DNA of 13,390 bases from assembly GCA_047629975.1 (NCBI GenBank), contig JBLHUT010000065.1:1-13390 (forward strand), read 5' to 3'. Shown piece by piece: positions 5,529 to 12,702 of this stretch (its first letter is position 1; every line of letters begins with the position of its first letter). A program made the position numbers and the translations under genes. The notes beneath the pieces are model-generated. The model saw only the letters and a program-made list of their open reading frames with translations. It did not search any database and was not told the DNA's origin. The DNA is from JBLHUT01 sp047629975. Its GTDB lineage: Bacteria > Pseudomonadota > Alphaproteobacteria > Rhodobacterales > Rhodobacteraceae.

Positions 5529-8317
5529 GATCCGATCTTCCATCGTAATTCATCCGGTCCGGTGCCGACAGGCGATTTTTGCGGTGCAACGACCGGTTGC
5601 GCCTCGGCTGGTGCAGGCACCTTTGCAATTTGCACCCGCAAGTCGAACCACGCGGCCTGCCCCGTGATCGGGTCAGAGTTCGACCACCGCAGGCCGTCGC
5701 CCTTGGGCGGCAACAGTTCGTGGATCAGGTGATTGAGAAGGAAGCCCTTGGTCGCCTCGGGGGCGTTTTCGTCCAGCGCCCAGGCGCCTTTACGCTTGCC
5801 AATGGCATTCCACGTCCAGATCGTGTTTTCGTTCAAGGCCGCCATATGTGCCACCGGCACAGTGATAACACCGTGCGGCGAGGTCACACTGGCCCAGTCT
5901 CCGTCGGCAAACCCGTGCGCCGACCACAGTTTTGTGGGCAGATAAAGCGGGTTGTGGCCATGGATCTGGCGCAGCCACGCGTTCTGGCTCCCCCATGAGT
6001 GATACATCGCCATCGGTCGCTGGGTCAGGGCATGGATCGGATATTCATCCGACGCGGCAACCCCCTCTGACGGGTCCCACCAGATCGGAAGCGGGTCCAT
6101 CTTTTCCATGATTTGCGCGCGCAAATGATCAGGGGGCTGGCGGTCGCCGTGCCCTTCGGCAGCGCGTTGAAAGCGGCGCAATGGCTCGACATAAAGATTG
6201 AACAGATAGGGTTGCGGCGTGTCGTAAAGGCCCATGCCAACGGCCCAATCCTGATAGGCCTTGTTCCACGGCTTCATGAATTGCGCTTCTTTGGGGATGT
6301 GGTTGACCCAGAAACCGCCGTTCTCGATATAGCGATCAAGTTGTTCTGGGTTCGGCGCACCGCGTCCCGCCTCGGTGCCATCACCCCGAAATCCGGCCAG
6401 TGGTCCGATACCCGGCTTACGCTGATGATTGACAATGTAGTCGGCGTAATCCGAATAGGTCGCCGTTCCGTCCGCGTTGGTGAAATTCGGCAGGCCCAGA
6501 CGGTGACCAAGGTCGATCAGAACCGACTGGAAACCGCGCACGTCGCGGTCCGGTTCGATAACCGGCCAGCGGATCGCATCCGCCGCCGCCTCGGCCTCGC
6601 AAATCGGGCGGTCCAGCAACGAAATACAATCATGGCGCTCAAGATAGGTCGCATCAGGCAGGATCAGGTCGGCATAGGCCACCATTTCAGAGCTGTAGGC
6701 ATCCGAGTAAATGATGTGCGGGATGACATAATCACCGTTTTCATCCTTGTCGGTCAGCATCTCCATTACGCCGCGCGTGTTCATGGAGGAATTCCACGAC
6801 ATATTCGCCATATACATGAACAGCGTGTCGATCTTGTACGGGTCCCCCGCGTGGGCGTTCGAGATCACCATATGCATCAACCCGTGGGCCGACATCGGAT
6901 TTTCCCATGTAAACGCCTTGTCGATCCGCGCCGGAGAGCCGTCAGCCTTGAGCGCAAGATCATCGGGACCATGCACAAATCCAAGGTGTGGTCCGTCCAG
7001 CGGCTTGCCCGGTGTAACCTTGCAATGAGGTTTGGGGTGGACCTCGGGGGGCTTGGGATAAGGGGGTTTGAAGCGGAAACCACCGGGCACCTCGACCGTA
7101 CCAAGCAGGATTTGCAGCACATGCAGCGCGCGGCACGTCTGAAACCCGTTGGCATGGGCCGAAATCCCGCGCATTGCGTGAAAGCTGACCGGACGCCCTG
7201 TCATCTTTTCATGACGCTGACCGCGGAAATCGGTCCAGGGCTGGTCGATCTCGATCGCCTCATCAAAAGCGACGCGGGCAAGTTCGGCGGCAATCTTGCG
7301 GATACGCGCCGCAGAAATACCGACACGCTCGGCAACCGCCTCGGGCGCATACTCCGCTGCCATGTAACGCTCGGCCATATACTGGAACACCGGCCTGTTG
7401 CCTTCGTGGCTGGCCGCAAGATCGGGTTGCACACCAGCAGCATCAAACGGCGCCAGATCACCGGTGCGCCGGTCGATAACCAGCGATTTACCCGCATCGT
7501 CCCGCATCAAAAGGCCGGTTTGCGCATCGACAAGCACCGGAGCGTTGGTGAATTGTGTCAAGTAGCTCAGGTCGATCTTTCCGGCGACCATCAGGCAATG
7601 CACCAGAGCAAGAATGAACAAGCCGTCCGTCCCCGGTGTAATGCCCACCCATTCGTCGGCAATGGCGTTATAACCCGACCGGATCGGATTGACGCCGATA
7701 ACCTTTGCGCCCCGCGCCTTGAGCTTGCCCAACCCCATCTTGATCGGATTGCTGTCGTGATCTTCGGCGACGCCGAAAATCATGAAAAGCTTGGTTCGGT
7801 CCCAATCGGGCTGACCGAACTCCCAGAACGCGCCACCCATCGTATAAATGCCCGCCGCCGCCATATTGACCGAGCAAAATCCGCCATGGGCGGCATAATT
7901 AGGGGTGCCATATGCCTGCGCCCAAAAGCTGGTAAAGCTTTGTGACTGGTCACGGCCGGTAAAGAACGCCAATTTCTCAGGGTTTTCTGCGCGGATCGGG
8001 GCCAGCCAGCCAACCGCCATCTCAAGCGCCTCGTCCCAGCTGATCTCCTCAAAGGCGCCCGACCCGCGGGGGCCTACCCGCTTGAGCGGAGCGCGCAACC
8101 GCGAGGGCGCATTGACCTGCATAATTCCTGCGGATCCTTTGGCACACAAAACACCTTTGTTTACCGGATGGTCGCGGTTTCCCTCGATATAGGAAACCTT
8201 ACCGCTTTTGAGGTGCACATTGATGCCACAACGGCACGCGCACATGTAACACGTCGTGCGGCGCACTTCGTCAGAGACGGACGGAGACGTATCAAGAACC
8301 GGCTGGGTCGGGCTCAC
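5525..8317 (-). CDS. soeA: Molybdopterin oxidoreductase catalytic subunit, probable cytoplasmic sulfite dehydrogenase SoeA
   Basis: A protein of about 930 residues of the DMSO-reductase superfamily with a bis-MGD cofactor. The N-terminal [4Fe-4S] motif is C-x2-C-x3-C-x27-C (Cys23, 26, 30, 58), with an extra Cys at 28. The region NYAAHGGFCSVN places a Cys at about 148, where polysulfide/thiosulfate-reductase-like enzymes have their Mo ligand; true DMSO reductases use Ser. The C-terminal molydopterin-dinucleotide-binding domain starts near ALTQRPM. There is no twin-arginine signal, so the enzyme should face the cytoplasm, as described for SoeABC of Allochromatium and roseobacters, which oxidises sulfite to sulfate and feeds quinone. 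Start: GTG at 8317 follows a G-rich site (complement of GGGGGG, spacing 7) and gives the expected short leader; GTG at 8347 has no ribosome site. Alternatives are a PsrA/PhsA-like reductase or an uncharacterised branch. Confidence 0.85.
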   Translation of the reverse strand: MSPTQPVLDTSPSVSDEVRRTTCYMCACRCGINVHLKSGKVSYIEGNRDHPVNKGVLCAKGSAGIMQVNAPSRLRAPLKRVGPRGSGAFEEISWDEALEMAVGWLAPIRAENPEKLAFFTGRDQSQSFTSFWAQAYGTPNYAAHGGFCSVNMAAAGIYTMGGAFWEFGQPDWDRTKLFMIFGVAEDHDSNPIKMGLGKLKARGAKVIGVNPIRSGYNAIADEWVGITPGTDGLFILALVHCLMVAGKIDLSYLTQFTNAPVLVDAQTGLLMRDDAGKSLVIDRRTGDLAPFDAAGVQPDLAASHEGNRPVFQYMAERYMAAEYAPEAVAERVGISAARIRKIAAELARVAFDEAIEIDQPWTDFRGQRHEKMTGRPVSFHAMRGISAHANGFQTCRALHVLQILLGTVEVPGGFRFKPPYPKPPEVHPKPHCKVTPGKPLDGPHLGFVHGPDDLALKADGSPARIDKAFTWENPMSAHGLMHMVISNAHAGDPYKIDTLFMYMANMSWNSSMNTRGVMEMLTDKDENGDYVIPHIIYSDAYSSEMVAYADLILPDATYLERHDCISLLDRPICEAEAAADAIRWPVIEPDRDVRGFQSVLIDLGHRLGLPNFTNADGTATYSDYADYIVNHQRKPGIGPLAGFRGDGTEAGRGAPNPEQLDRYIENGGFWVNHIPKEAQFMKPWNKAYQDWAVGMGLYDTPQPYLFNLYVEPLRRFQRAAEGHGDRQPPDHLRAQIMEKMDPLPIWWDPSEGVAASDEYPIHALTQRPMAMYHSWGSQNAWLRQIHGHNPLYLPTKLWSAHGFADGDWASVTSPHGVITVPVAHMAALNENTIWTWNAIGKRKGAWALDENAPEATKGFLLNHLIHELLPPKGDGLRWSNSDPITGQAAWFDLRVQIAKVPAPAEAQPVVAPQKSPVGTGPDELRWKIGS

Positions 8318-8347
8318 AACAAGCCCCCCGAGACGCAGAAATGACAC

Positions 8348-8607
8348 AAGGTGTGGTCGGGCAAAGAATTATGATCGGTCATGTGGCAGGTGTGGCTTTT
8401 GAGGGCTGGCTCGTATAGGACCAGATAGCGCGTCGCGATAGATCCAGATGCCATTTGCGTTCTGTGCTACTTCTGTGCTGCTTCTGTGTTGCTGACGTTT
8501 AAGTCATTGCGACATTAGGGGCACACGCCAAAAGGACACCAAACCTTTCCGAAACTTTTACTTGCGCCGAATCGCATTTGCGAGCACCCCACAAGCGTTA
8601 TCGCCCA
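8348..8607. promoter_or_regulatory. Divergent promoter region of the soe operon and the riboswitch-controlled gene
   Basis: This 260-bp stretch has no credible gene. It must contain the promoters for the minus-strand molybdoenzyme operon and for the plus-strand riboswitch RNA. Visible are an inverted repeat ATGA-tcgg-TCAT at 8371-8382, two copies of GGTGTGG near the soeA start, three tandem 11-bp repeats (separate entry) and TCGCA-TT-TGCGA at 8572-8583, just before the riboswitch. I cannot identify a convincing -35/-10 pair for either direction. Confidence 0.45.
8460..8492. repeat. Three tandem 11-bp direct repeats, consensus TTCTGTGYTRC
   Basis: Units are TTCTGTGCTAC (8460-8470), TTCTGTGCTGC (8471-8481) and TTCTGTGTTGC (8482-8492), with no gaps and one or two differences between units. 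Eleven bp is about one helical turn, so the units present the same face of DNA. This is the usual arrangement for cooperative binding of a regulator. The location between the divergent soe operon and the riboswitch gene fits an operator, but replication slippage of a neutral sequence would also explain it. Confidence 0.6.
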
Positions 8608-8792
8608 CCCGGGAGAGCGCGGGGAGACCCGCCGCCGAAGGAGCAATCGCCCCGAAAACTCTCAGGCTCAAAGGACCGGACTGGCGTCAACACCCCGAAG
8701 AGTGCCCGACAGACCGGGCACACCGAAGGAGCAAACCTTATGGCCGCATGATGTGGCTGACGGGTGAATCTCTCAGGTTCCGAACGGGGGGG
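8608..8792 (+). promoter_or_regulatory. Tandem glycine riboswitch (two aptamers)
   Basis: Both aptamers of the classic glycine riboswitch are readable. Aptamer 1 has GGGAGAG at 8611-8617, a perfect P2 stem GCGGG/CCCGC (8619-8623, 8628-8632) closed by a GAGA tetraloop, the core CCGAAGGAGCAA (8635-8646) and CTCTCAGG (8659-8666), followed by AAAGGACCG. Aptamer 2 follows after a short linker: P2 stem TGCCCG/CGGGCA (8703-8708, 8715-8720), the same core at 8723-8734, a longer P3 arm and CTCTCAGG at 8770-8777. These repeated cores are specific to this class. The RNA lies directly upstream of the DadA-type dehydrogenase and should switch it by glycine, in most known cases turning expression on. Downstream, an imperfect stem ATGCGCCGC/GCGGCACAT (8797-8805, 8811-8819) lies just before the GGGAG ribosome site and may be part of the expression platform; it is not followed by a clean U-run. 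Confidence 0.95.
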
Positions 8793-8841
8793 GCAAATGC
8801 GCCGCGCCATGCGGCACATCTGCTTTTGGGAGCCAAAGACT

Positions 8842-10086
8842 ATGACACATATTGCCGTTCTGGGTGCCGGAATCACCGGAGTAACCACAGCCTTCAACCT
8901 GCTTGAGCGGGGCTTTGAGGTTACGATATTCGACCGCAACCGCTATGCGGCTATGGAAACGAGCTTTGCAAACGGCGGGCAATTGTCGGCCAGCAACGCC
9001 GAGGTCTGGAACACCTTTGCCACTGTGTTGAAAGGCATGAAGTGGATGCTGCAAAAGCAGGCACCACTGCTGATCAACCCGCGCCCCGGCTGGCACAAGG
9101 CAAGCTGGATGGCCGAATTCCTTGGCAACATTCCCAACTACAAACGCAACACGATCGCAACAACCCGTATGGCCATTGCCGCGCGCCCGATGCTGATCGA
9201 AATGGCAGAGCGTGCGGGTATAGATTTTGACCTCGAAAAACGGGGCATCCTGCATTTTTACCGCGACGAGAAAACGCTTGCTCAGGGGCGCAAGGTTTCC
9301 AAACTGCTGGCCGAAGGCGGGCTGGAGCGGATCGAGTTGTCAGGCGCCGAGGTCATCGATCGCGAGCCCACCCTGCACGGGACATTCGCCGGCGGGTTCT
9401 GGACCGAGAGCGACATGACAGGTGATATCCACAAATTCACCATCGCCCTTGCAAAATGGCTGGGCCAGCAAGGCGTTACCCTGAAACTTGGCGTCCCCGT
9501 CGAAACCCTTTCGACACAAACCGACGGCGTGCGGGTCAATGGCACAAAGTTCGACGGTGTCGTCGTCGCCGCCGGTGTCGCAAGCCGCTGGATGGCGCAT
9601 GAGCTGGGCGACAGGGTCAACGTGTATCCCGTCAAAGGTTACTCCGTGACCATCCCTCTGGAGGACGACATCAGCCAGAATGCCGCGCCGTGGGTTTCTT
9701 TGCTCGATGAAAAATCCAAAATCGTCACAAGCCGGCTGGGACTGAAGCGTTTTCGTATTGCCGGCACCGCAGAGTTTAACGGTGACAATCGCGATATCCG
9801 CGCCGACCGGATCAAGCCACTGGTCGAATGGGTGGAAAAGCTGTTTCCGGATGTCTGCACAGAACAGTCGGTGCCGTGGGCCGGATTGCGCCCGATGATG
9901 CCCGGAATGATGCCTCGCGTCGGGCGCGGCCATCACGCACGGGTATTTTACAACACCGGCCACGGGCACCTTGGCTGGACGTTGTCCGGTGCAACAGCCG
10001 CAGCTGTGAGCGACGTTGTGGCGCAGGCGCTGCGCCCTTCTGCCTCTGCGGCATCGACAGGGGTCACACCAGAGCTGGCCGCATAA
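8842..10086 (+). CDS. D-amino acid dehydrogenase (DadA-type FAD oxidoreductase), glycine-riboswitch controlled
   Basis: A 414-residue DadA-family flavoprotein, a typical length. It starts with the FAD fold GAGITG and the paired Asp-Arg of FDRN, then ETSFANGGQLS, the characteristic DadA loop. The C-terminus has WAGLRPMMPG and the flavin-contacting NTGHGHLGWT. Family members oxidatively deaminate D-amino acids (D-alanine best, some act on glycine) at the inner face of the membrane and reduce quinone. Start: an in-frame ATG at 8764 lies inside the second riboswitch aptamer and can be dismissed. ATG 8842 has GGGAG at 8828-8832 (spacing 9) and begins exactly at the FAD fold. The tandem glycine riboswitch upstream implies induction by glycine, so glycine or an amine yielding glycine may be the real substrate. 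It is transcribed alone, ending at the hairpin near 10138. It resembles the dehydrogenase at 93-1343 but is clearly a different subfamily. Confidence 0.92.
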   Translation: MTHIAVLGAGITGVTTAFNLLERGFEVTIFDRNRYAAMETSFANGGQLSASNAEVWNTFATVLKGMKWMLQKQAPLLINPRPGWHKASWMAEFLGNIPNYKRNTIATTRMAIAARPMLIEMAERAGIDFDLEKRGILHFYRDEKTLAQGRKVSKLLAEGGLERIELSGAEVIDREPTLHGTFAGGFWTESDMTGDIHKFTIALAKWLGQQGVTLKLGVPVETLSTQTDGVRVNGTKFDGVVVAAGVASRWMAHELGDRVNVYPVKGYSVTIPLEDDISQNAAPWVSLLDEKSKIVTSRLGLKRFRIAGTAEFNGDNRDIRADRIKPLVEWVEKLFPDVCTEQSVPWAGLRPMMPGMMPRVGRGHHARVFYNTGHGHLGWTLSGATAAAVSDVVAQALRPSASAASTGVTPELAA

Positions 10087-10137
10087 CCGAAAAAAGGTTT
10101 AGGGCTAAAAACTCTTTGGGAATTCCGTGTATAGTGA

Positions 10138-10169
10138 GGGGCGGGTCAGCAAACCGGCCCCTTCTTTTT
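10138..10169 (+). terminator. Rho-independent terminator after the DadA-type gene
   Basis: GGGGC (10138-10142) pairs with GCCCC (10157-10161) and GGT (10144-10146) with ACC (10153-10155), with one G/G mismatch between them and the loop CAGCAA. TTCTTTTT follows directly (10162-10169). A TATAGT box at 10130-10135 lies just before it, but no matching -35 is visible. A promoter firing here would start inside the hairpin and escape termination. Confidence 0.75.
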
Positions 10170-10192
10170 GTCTCAGCGGAGGATTATTGCGA

Positions 10193-11086
10193 ATGGATTT
10201 CATCGAGCTTACGCGCACATTGAACGGAGGCCAGTTCGTTTTTCTGTTGATTGCGGTCTTTGTCATTCTTTGTGTTCTGCTTGGCGTACGGATTGTGCCA
10301 CAGTCAGAGAAGTTCGTCGTCGAGCGATTTGGCAAGCTTCGGGCGGTGCTTGGTCCGGGGATCAACCTGATCGTGCCCTTTCTTGACCGCGTTCCACACA
10401 AAATCTCGATTCTCGAGCGGCAATTGCCTATCGCCACTCAGGACGCGATCACATCGGACAACGTTCTGGTAAAGGTCGAAACCAGCGTCTTTTACCGAAT
10501 ACTCGAACCCGAAAAAACGGTCTACAGGATCCGCGATGTGGATGCCGCGATTGCCACAACTGTCGCCGGTATCGTGCGCGCCCAGATCGGCAAGATGGAG
10601 CTTGACGAGGTTCAATCGAACCGCTCGCAACTGATCACCGAGATCAAACATATGGTGGAAAGTTCCGTCGATGACTGGGGCATCGAAGTAACCCGCGCCG
10701 AAATTCTGGATGTGAACCTTGATCAGGCAACCCGCGACGCGATGTTGCAACAATTGAACGCGGAACGATCCCGCCGCGCCGCCGTTACCGAGGCCGAGGG
10801 CGCAAAACGTGCGGTCGAGTTGAACGCCGATGCACAGCTGTACGCGGCCGAACAAATTGCCAAGGCCCGCCGCATCGAGGCCGACGCCGAAGCCTATGCC
10901 ACCGGTGTCGTGGCCGAGGCAATCCGGCAGAACGGGATCGAAGCGGCGCAATATCAAGTAGCACTCAAGCAGGTCGAAGCCTTGAACGCCCTTGGAAACG
11001 GGGCTGGAAAGCAGACGATCCTTTTGCCGGCCAATGCGCTTGAAGCGTTCGGAGACGCCTTTAAAATGCTCAAAGGGTCGAAATGA
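10193..11086 (+). CDS. SPFH/Band 7 membrane protein (stomatin/QmcA-like)
   Basis: A 297-residue SPFH-domain protein, similar in length and layout to E. coli QmcA. One N-terminal membrane segment (about residues 14-32, FVFLLIAVFVILCVLLG) is followed by the SPFH domain (VPQSEKFVVERFGKL, PGINLIVPFLDRV, then DNVLVKVETSVFYRI). A long Ala/Glu/Arg-rich helical region from about 180 to 255 (AERSRRAAVTEAEGAKRAVE) would form the coiled-coil wall of the oligomer. Such proteins assemble into membrane-bound cages or microdomains that influence membrane proteases and other membrane proteins. GGAGG at 10178-10182 lies 10 nt before ATG 10193, so the upstream in-frame ATG at 10127 is not the start. It overlaps the following NfeD gene by 4 nt, the standard SPFH-NfeD pairing. 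Confidence 0.93.
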   Translation: MDFIELTRTLNGGQFVFLLIAVFVILCVLLGVRIVPQSEKFVVERFGKLRAVLGPGINLIVPFLDRVPHKISILERQLPIATQDAITSDNVLVKVETSVFYRILEPEKTVYRIRDVDAAIATTVAGIVRAQIGKMELDEVQSNRSQLITEIKHMVESSVDDWGIEVTRAEILDVNLDQATRDAMLQQLNAERSRRAAVTEAEGAKRAVELNADAQLYAAEQIAKARRIEADAEAYATGVVAEAIRQNGIEAAQYQVALKQVEALNALGNGAGKQTILLPANALEAFGDAFKMLKGSK

Positions 11087-11376
11087 TGCCAAGCTGGGAT
11101 ATGTGGTGGATCTGGGTTGCGGCGGCTTTGATCCTTGCCATGCTGGAATTGGTCATACCGGGTTATGTGCTGCTTGGATTTGCCGTCGGTGCGGCTGTCA
11201 TGGGCGGGCTTTTCGCGCTTGGCCAACCTGTTGCAGGTTGGGTCGGGGCCTCTTTGCCGATATCGCTGTTGCTGTTTGCCTGCCTGTCGCTGGCGGCCTG
11301 GATCGTGATGCGACGGCTGTTCGGCTTCAAGGGCGGCTCCGTCAAGACATTCGACAAAGACATAAACGAAGACTGA
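11083..11376 (+). CDS. NfeD-family short membrane protein
   Basis: A 97-residue protein with three predicted membrane segments (about residues 7-24, 26-45 and 55-77), beginning MMPSWDMWWIWV and containing the NfeD-type LELVIPGYVLLGFAVGAAVMG. After the last helix only about 18 residues remain (RRLFGFKGGSVKTFDKD), so the soluble OB-fold domain of longer NfeD proteins is missing. Short forms like this are known in alphaproteobacteria, and the frame is intact. ATGATG at its start overlaps the TGA of the SPFH gene, indicating translational coupling. NfeD proteins partner SPFH proteins in the membrane; the molecular role is poorly defined. Confidence 0.88.
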   Translation: MMPSWDMWWIWVAAALILAMLELVIPGYVLLGFAVGAAVMGGLFALGQPVAGWVGASLPISLLLFACLSLAAWIVMRRLFGFKGGSVKTFDKDINED

Positions 11377-11392
11377 CGCCTTGATGTGTGCC

Positions 11393-11440
11393 GCCGGTTC
11401 ACCGCGCCACCCTTTTTGATCGGTGGCGCGATAAACCGGC
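11393..11440. terminator. Large nested inverted repeat between convergent genes, probable bidirectional terminator
   Basis: An outer stem GCCGGTT (11393-11399) pairs with AACCGGC (11434-11440), and an inner perfect 9-bp stem CGCGCCACC (11403-11411) pairs with GGTGGCGCG (11422-11430). They are separated by symmetric 3-nt internal loops (CAC and ATA), with a 10-nt apical loop CTTTTTGATC. It sits between the ends of the NfeD gene and the convergent PhyH-family gene. There is no clear U-run after either arm, so it may block transcription by structure or protect RNA 3' ends. Confidence 0.6.
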
Positions 11441-11445
11441 AGGGG

Positions 11446-12621
11446 TCAGGCTCGCCTGTTCGCCGCCATCAGATCCAGTTGCGCGGCAAAGTCCTCTGTG
11501 CCCAACCCGTTCTGCAAGGCCCGCAGAAAAAACGCCTGATCTGTTTCGGGCGCAAGCCCGCCTTTGGGCGGATCACGATCAAGGTTCGTCGGGAACGAAT
11601 AGCCCTCGGCAGCAGACGCGATAGCAGCGCTCAACTCCAACGCCCCCAAAGCACCGGCTTCCCGCGCAGCAACCGCAAAAGGATACAGCAGCTTGGACAT
11701 CTTACGCCGGTCCACCGTCTCCATTGCACGCCCGAACGCCGAGGAGACTTGCAACAGGTTTGCCATCCGGTGAATGTCTGGACTGGTATTGGCCCCCGCC
11801 CCGTGGAACAGCGCCGGATTGAAAAACAACGCGTCGCCCTTGGCCAGTGGCACCTGAATGTGGCGCTCCTCGAACAGGGCGCGAAAATCACTGCGCCGCC
11901 ACGCTGCATAGCCTGCGTGATACGTTTGCGAAAATGGCAAAAGCTTGGTCGGACCACTTTCCAGCGGCATGTCGCAATGGGCAACAGCCCCCTGCAACGT
12001 CAGAGCCGGTGTCAAAGTGTGAACATGCGCCGGATAGGCGGCACTGATGTCTGCTGTTTGAAACCCGAGATGATAATCACGGTGGGCCAATTGCGCAGCG
12101 CCGCCGGGATGCACAAGGTTGACCTGTGCCGTCATTTGAAAATTCGGGCCCAGCCACGCTTCGCAGATCGCCGCGATAGAGGTATTTGCAAAATAGCGCA
12201 GAAAGACCTCTGGTGCCTGCTCGCATAGTTTTTGCAGCGAATTCCAAATCCGGTCATTTGCTCCGGAGGCTGCAAAGTGATCTCCGCCGCCCCCTGTTTG
12301 TGCCTTTTCCGACGCTATGATCGCATCGTAAACCAAGGTTGCCTCATCCAGAACAGCCGTGTCGGCATAGGCCCCCTTCAGCACCAGAACGCCGGGCCCG
12401 GACAGCAGAACCTGCGCCCATTCGCTCATGATTTCACGGCGCGGTGCAGCCTCTGCGAGGTGCGCACGCAGTGCCGTCATATCGTAAACAGGCACGTTTT
12501 TTTGCAGATCACTTGCATGGGCAAAATCAGATAGCGAGGCGTGTTGACCGATCAGCGCTTCGAACTCTGCCAGATCGCAGGTCTCGGGATCAAAATATCC
12601 TGTGGGTGTGTTGTCTTGCAT
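11446..12621 (-). CDS. PhyH (phytanoyl-CoA dioxygenase) family Fe(II)/2-oxoglutarate oxygenase
   Basis: A 391-residue protein whose C-terminal half has the facial triad of PhyH-type oxygenases: H180-x-D182 (AHRDYHLG) and the distal His273 (FHGAGAN), followed by Arg285 (IHRMANLL), which would hold 2-oxoglutarate. Such enzymes hydroxylate a small organic substrate with release of succinate and CO2. The N-terminal 130 residues are extra compared with typical 250-300-residue PhyH proteins and show no motif I recognise. Start: AGGAGG (complement of 12628-12634), 7 nt before ATG 12621, is the strongest ribosome site in the window and excludes the longer frame to 12648. It is divergent from a LacI-type regulator 81 bp away, which probably controls it. 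The substrate is unknown; ectoine-hydroxylase-like or phosphonate-oxidising activity cannot be told from sequence. Confidence 0.82.
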   Translation of the reverse strand: MQDNTPTGYFDPETCDLAEFEALIGQHASLSDFAHASDLQKNVPVYDMTALRAHLAEAAPRREIMSEWAQVLLSGPGVLVLKGAYADTAVLDEATLVYDAIIASEKAQTGGGGDHFAASGANDRIWNSLQKLCEQAPEVFLRYFANTSIAAICEAWLGPNFQMTAQVNLVHPGGAAQLAHRDYHLGFQTADISAAYPAHVHTLTPALTLQGAVAHCDMPLESGPTKLLPFSQTYHAGYAAWRRSDFRALFEERHIQVPLAKGDALFFNPALFHGAGANTSPDIHRMANLLQVSSAFGRAMETVDRRKMSKLLYPFAVAAREAGALGALELSAAIASAAEGYSFPTNLDRDPPKGGLAPETDQAFFLRALQNGLGTEDFAAQLDLMAANRRA

Positions 12622-12702
12622 GGCGTTCCTCCTTCTTTGCCTTTGCACGATGGCTTAGAAATTGCTTGTCCAGCGCGCTAAAAAGCATCAAAAACACATC
12701 AA
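12622..12702. promoter_or_regulatory. Divergent promoter/operator region of PhyH-family and LacI-type genes
   Basis: This 81-bp gap separates the two divergent starts. It contains the strong ribosome site of the minus gene (12628-12634) and the perfect palindrome AGCGCGCT at 12672-12679. The palindrome has weakly matching flanks (TTGTCC on the left, AAAAAG on the right), about the size and central CG of a LacI-family operator. No clear Shine-Dalgarno sequence precedes the regulator start. Operator assignment is inference. Confidence 0.4.

Noticed and set aside
6113..7945. 610-codon open frame on the plus strand, antisense to soeA
   Set aside because: It lies entirely within the conserved molybdopterin gene. 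The translation is Arg/His/Gly-rich without any family motif, as expected for the complement of a GC-rich coding frame.
3835..8317. Respiratory DMSO reductase DmsABC
   Set aside because: The catalytic subunit has no twin-arginine signal and shows Cys instead of Ser at the probable Mo-ligand position; the cytoplasmic SoeABC type fits better.
8460..8492. Start of a CRISPR array
   Set aside because: The units are 11 bp, gapless and only three, with no spacers and no cas genes.
8764..8841. N-terminal extension of the DadA-type protein from ATG 8764
   Set aside because: This ATG lies within the second glycine aptamer; ATG 8842 has a proper ribosome site and starts exactly at the FAD-binding fold.
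10130..10135. TATAGT as the -10 box of an SPFH-gene promoter
   Set aside because: No acceptable -35 element at 16-18 bp spacing, and transcripts would start inside the terminator stem.
10304..11092. 262-codon open frame antisense to the SPFH gene
   Set aside because: No recognisable domain, and fully overlapped by a clear SPFH protein with its own ribosome site.
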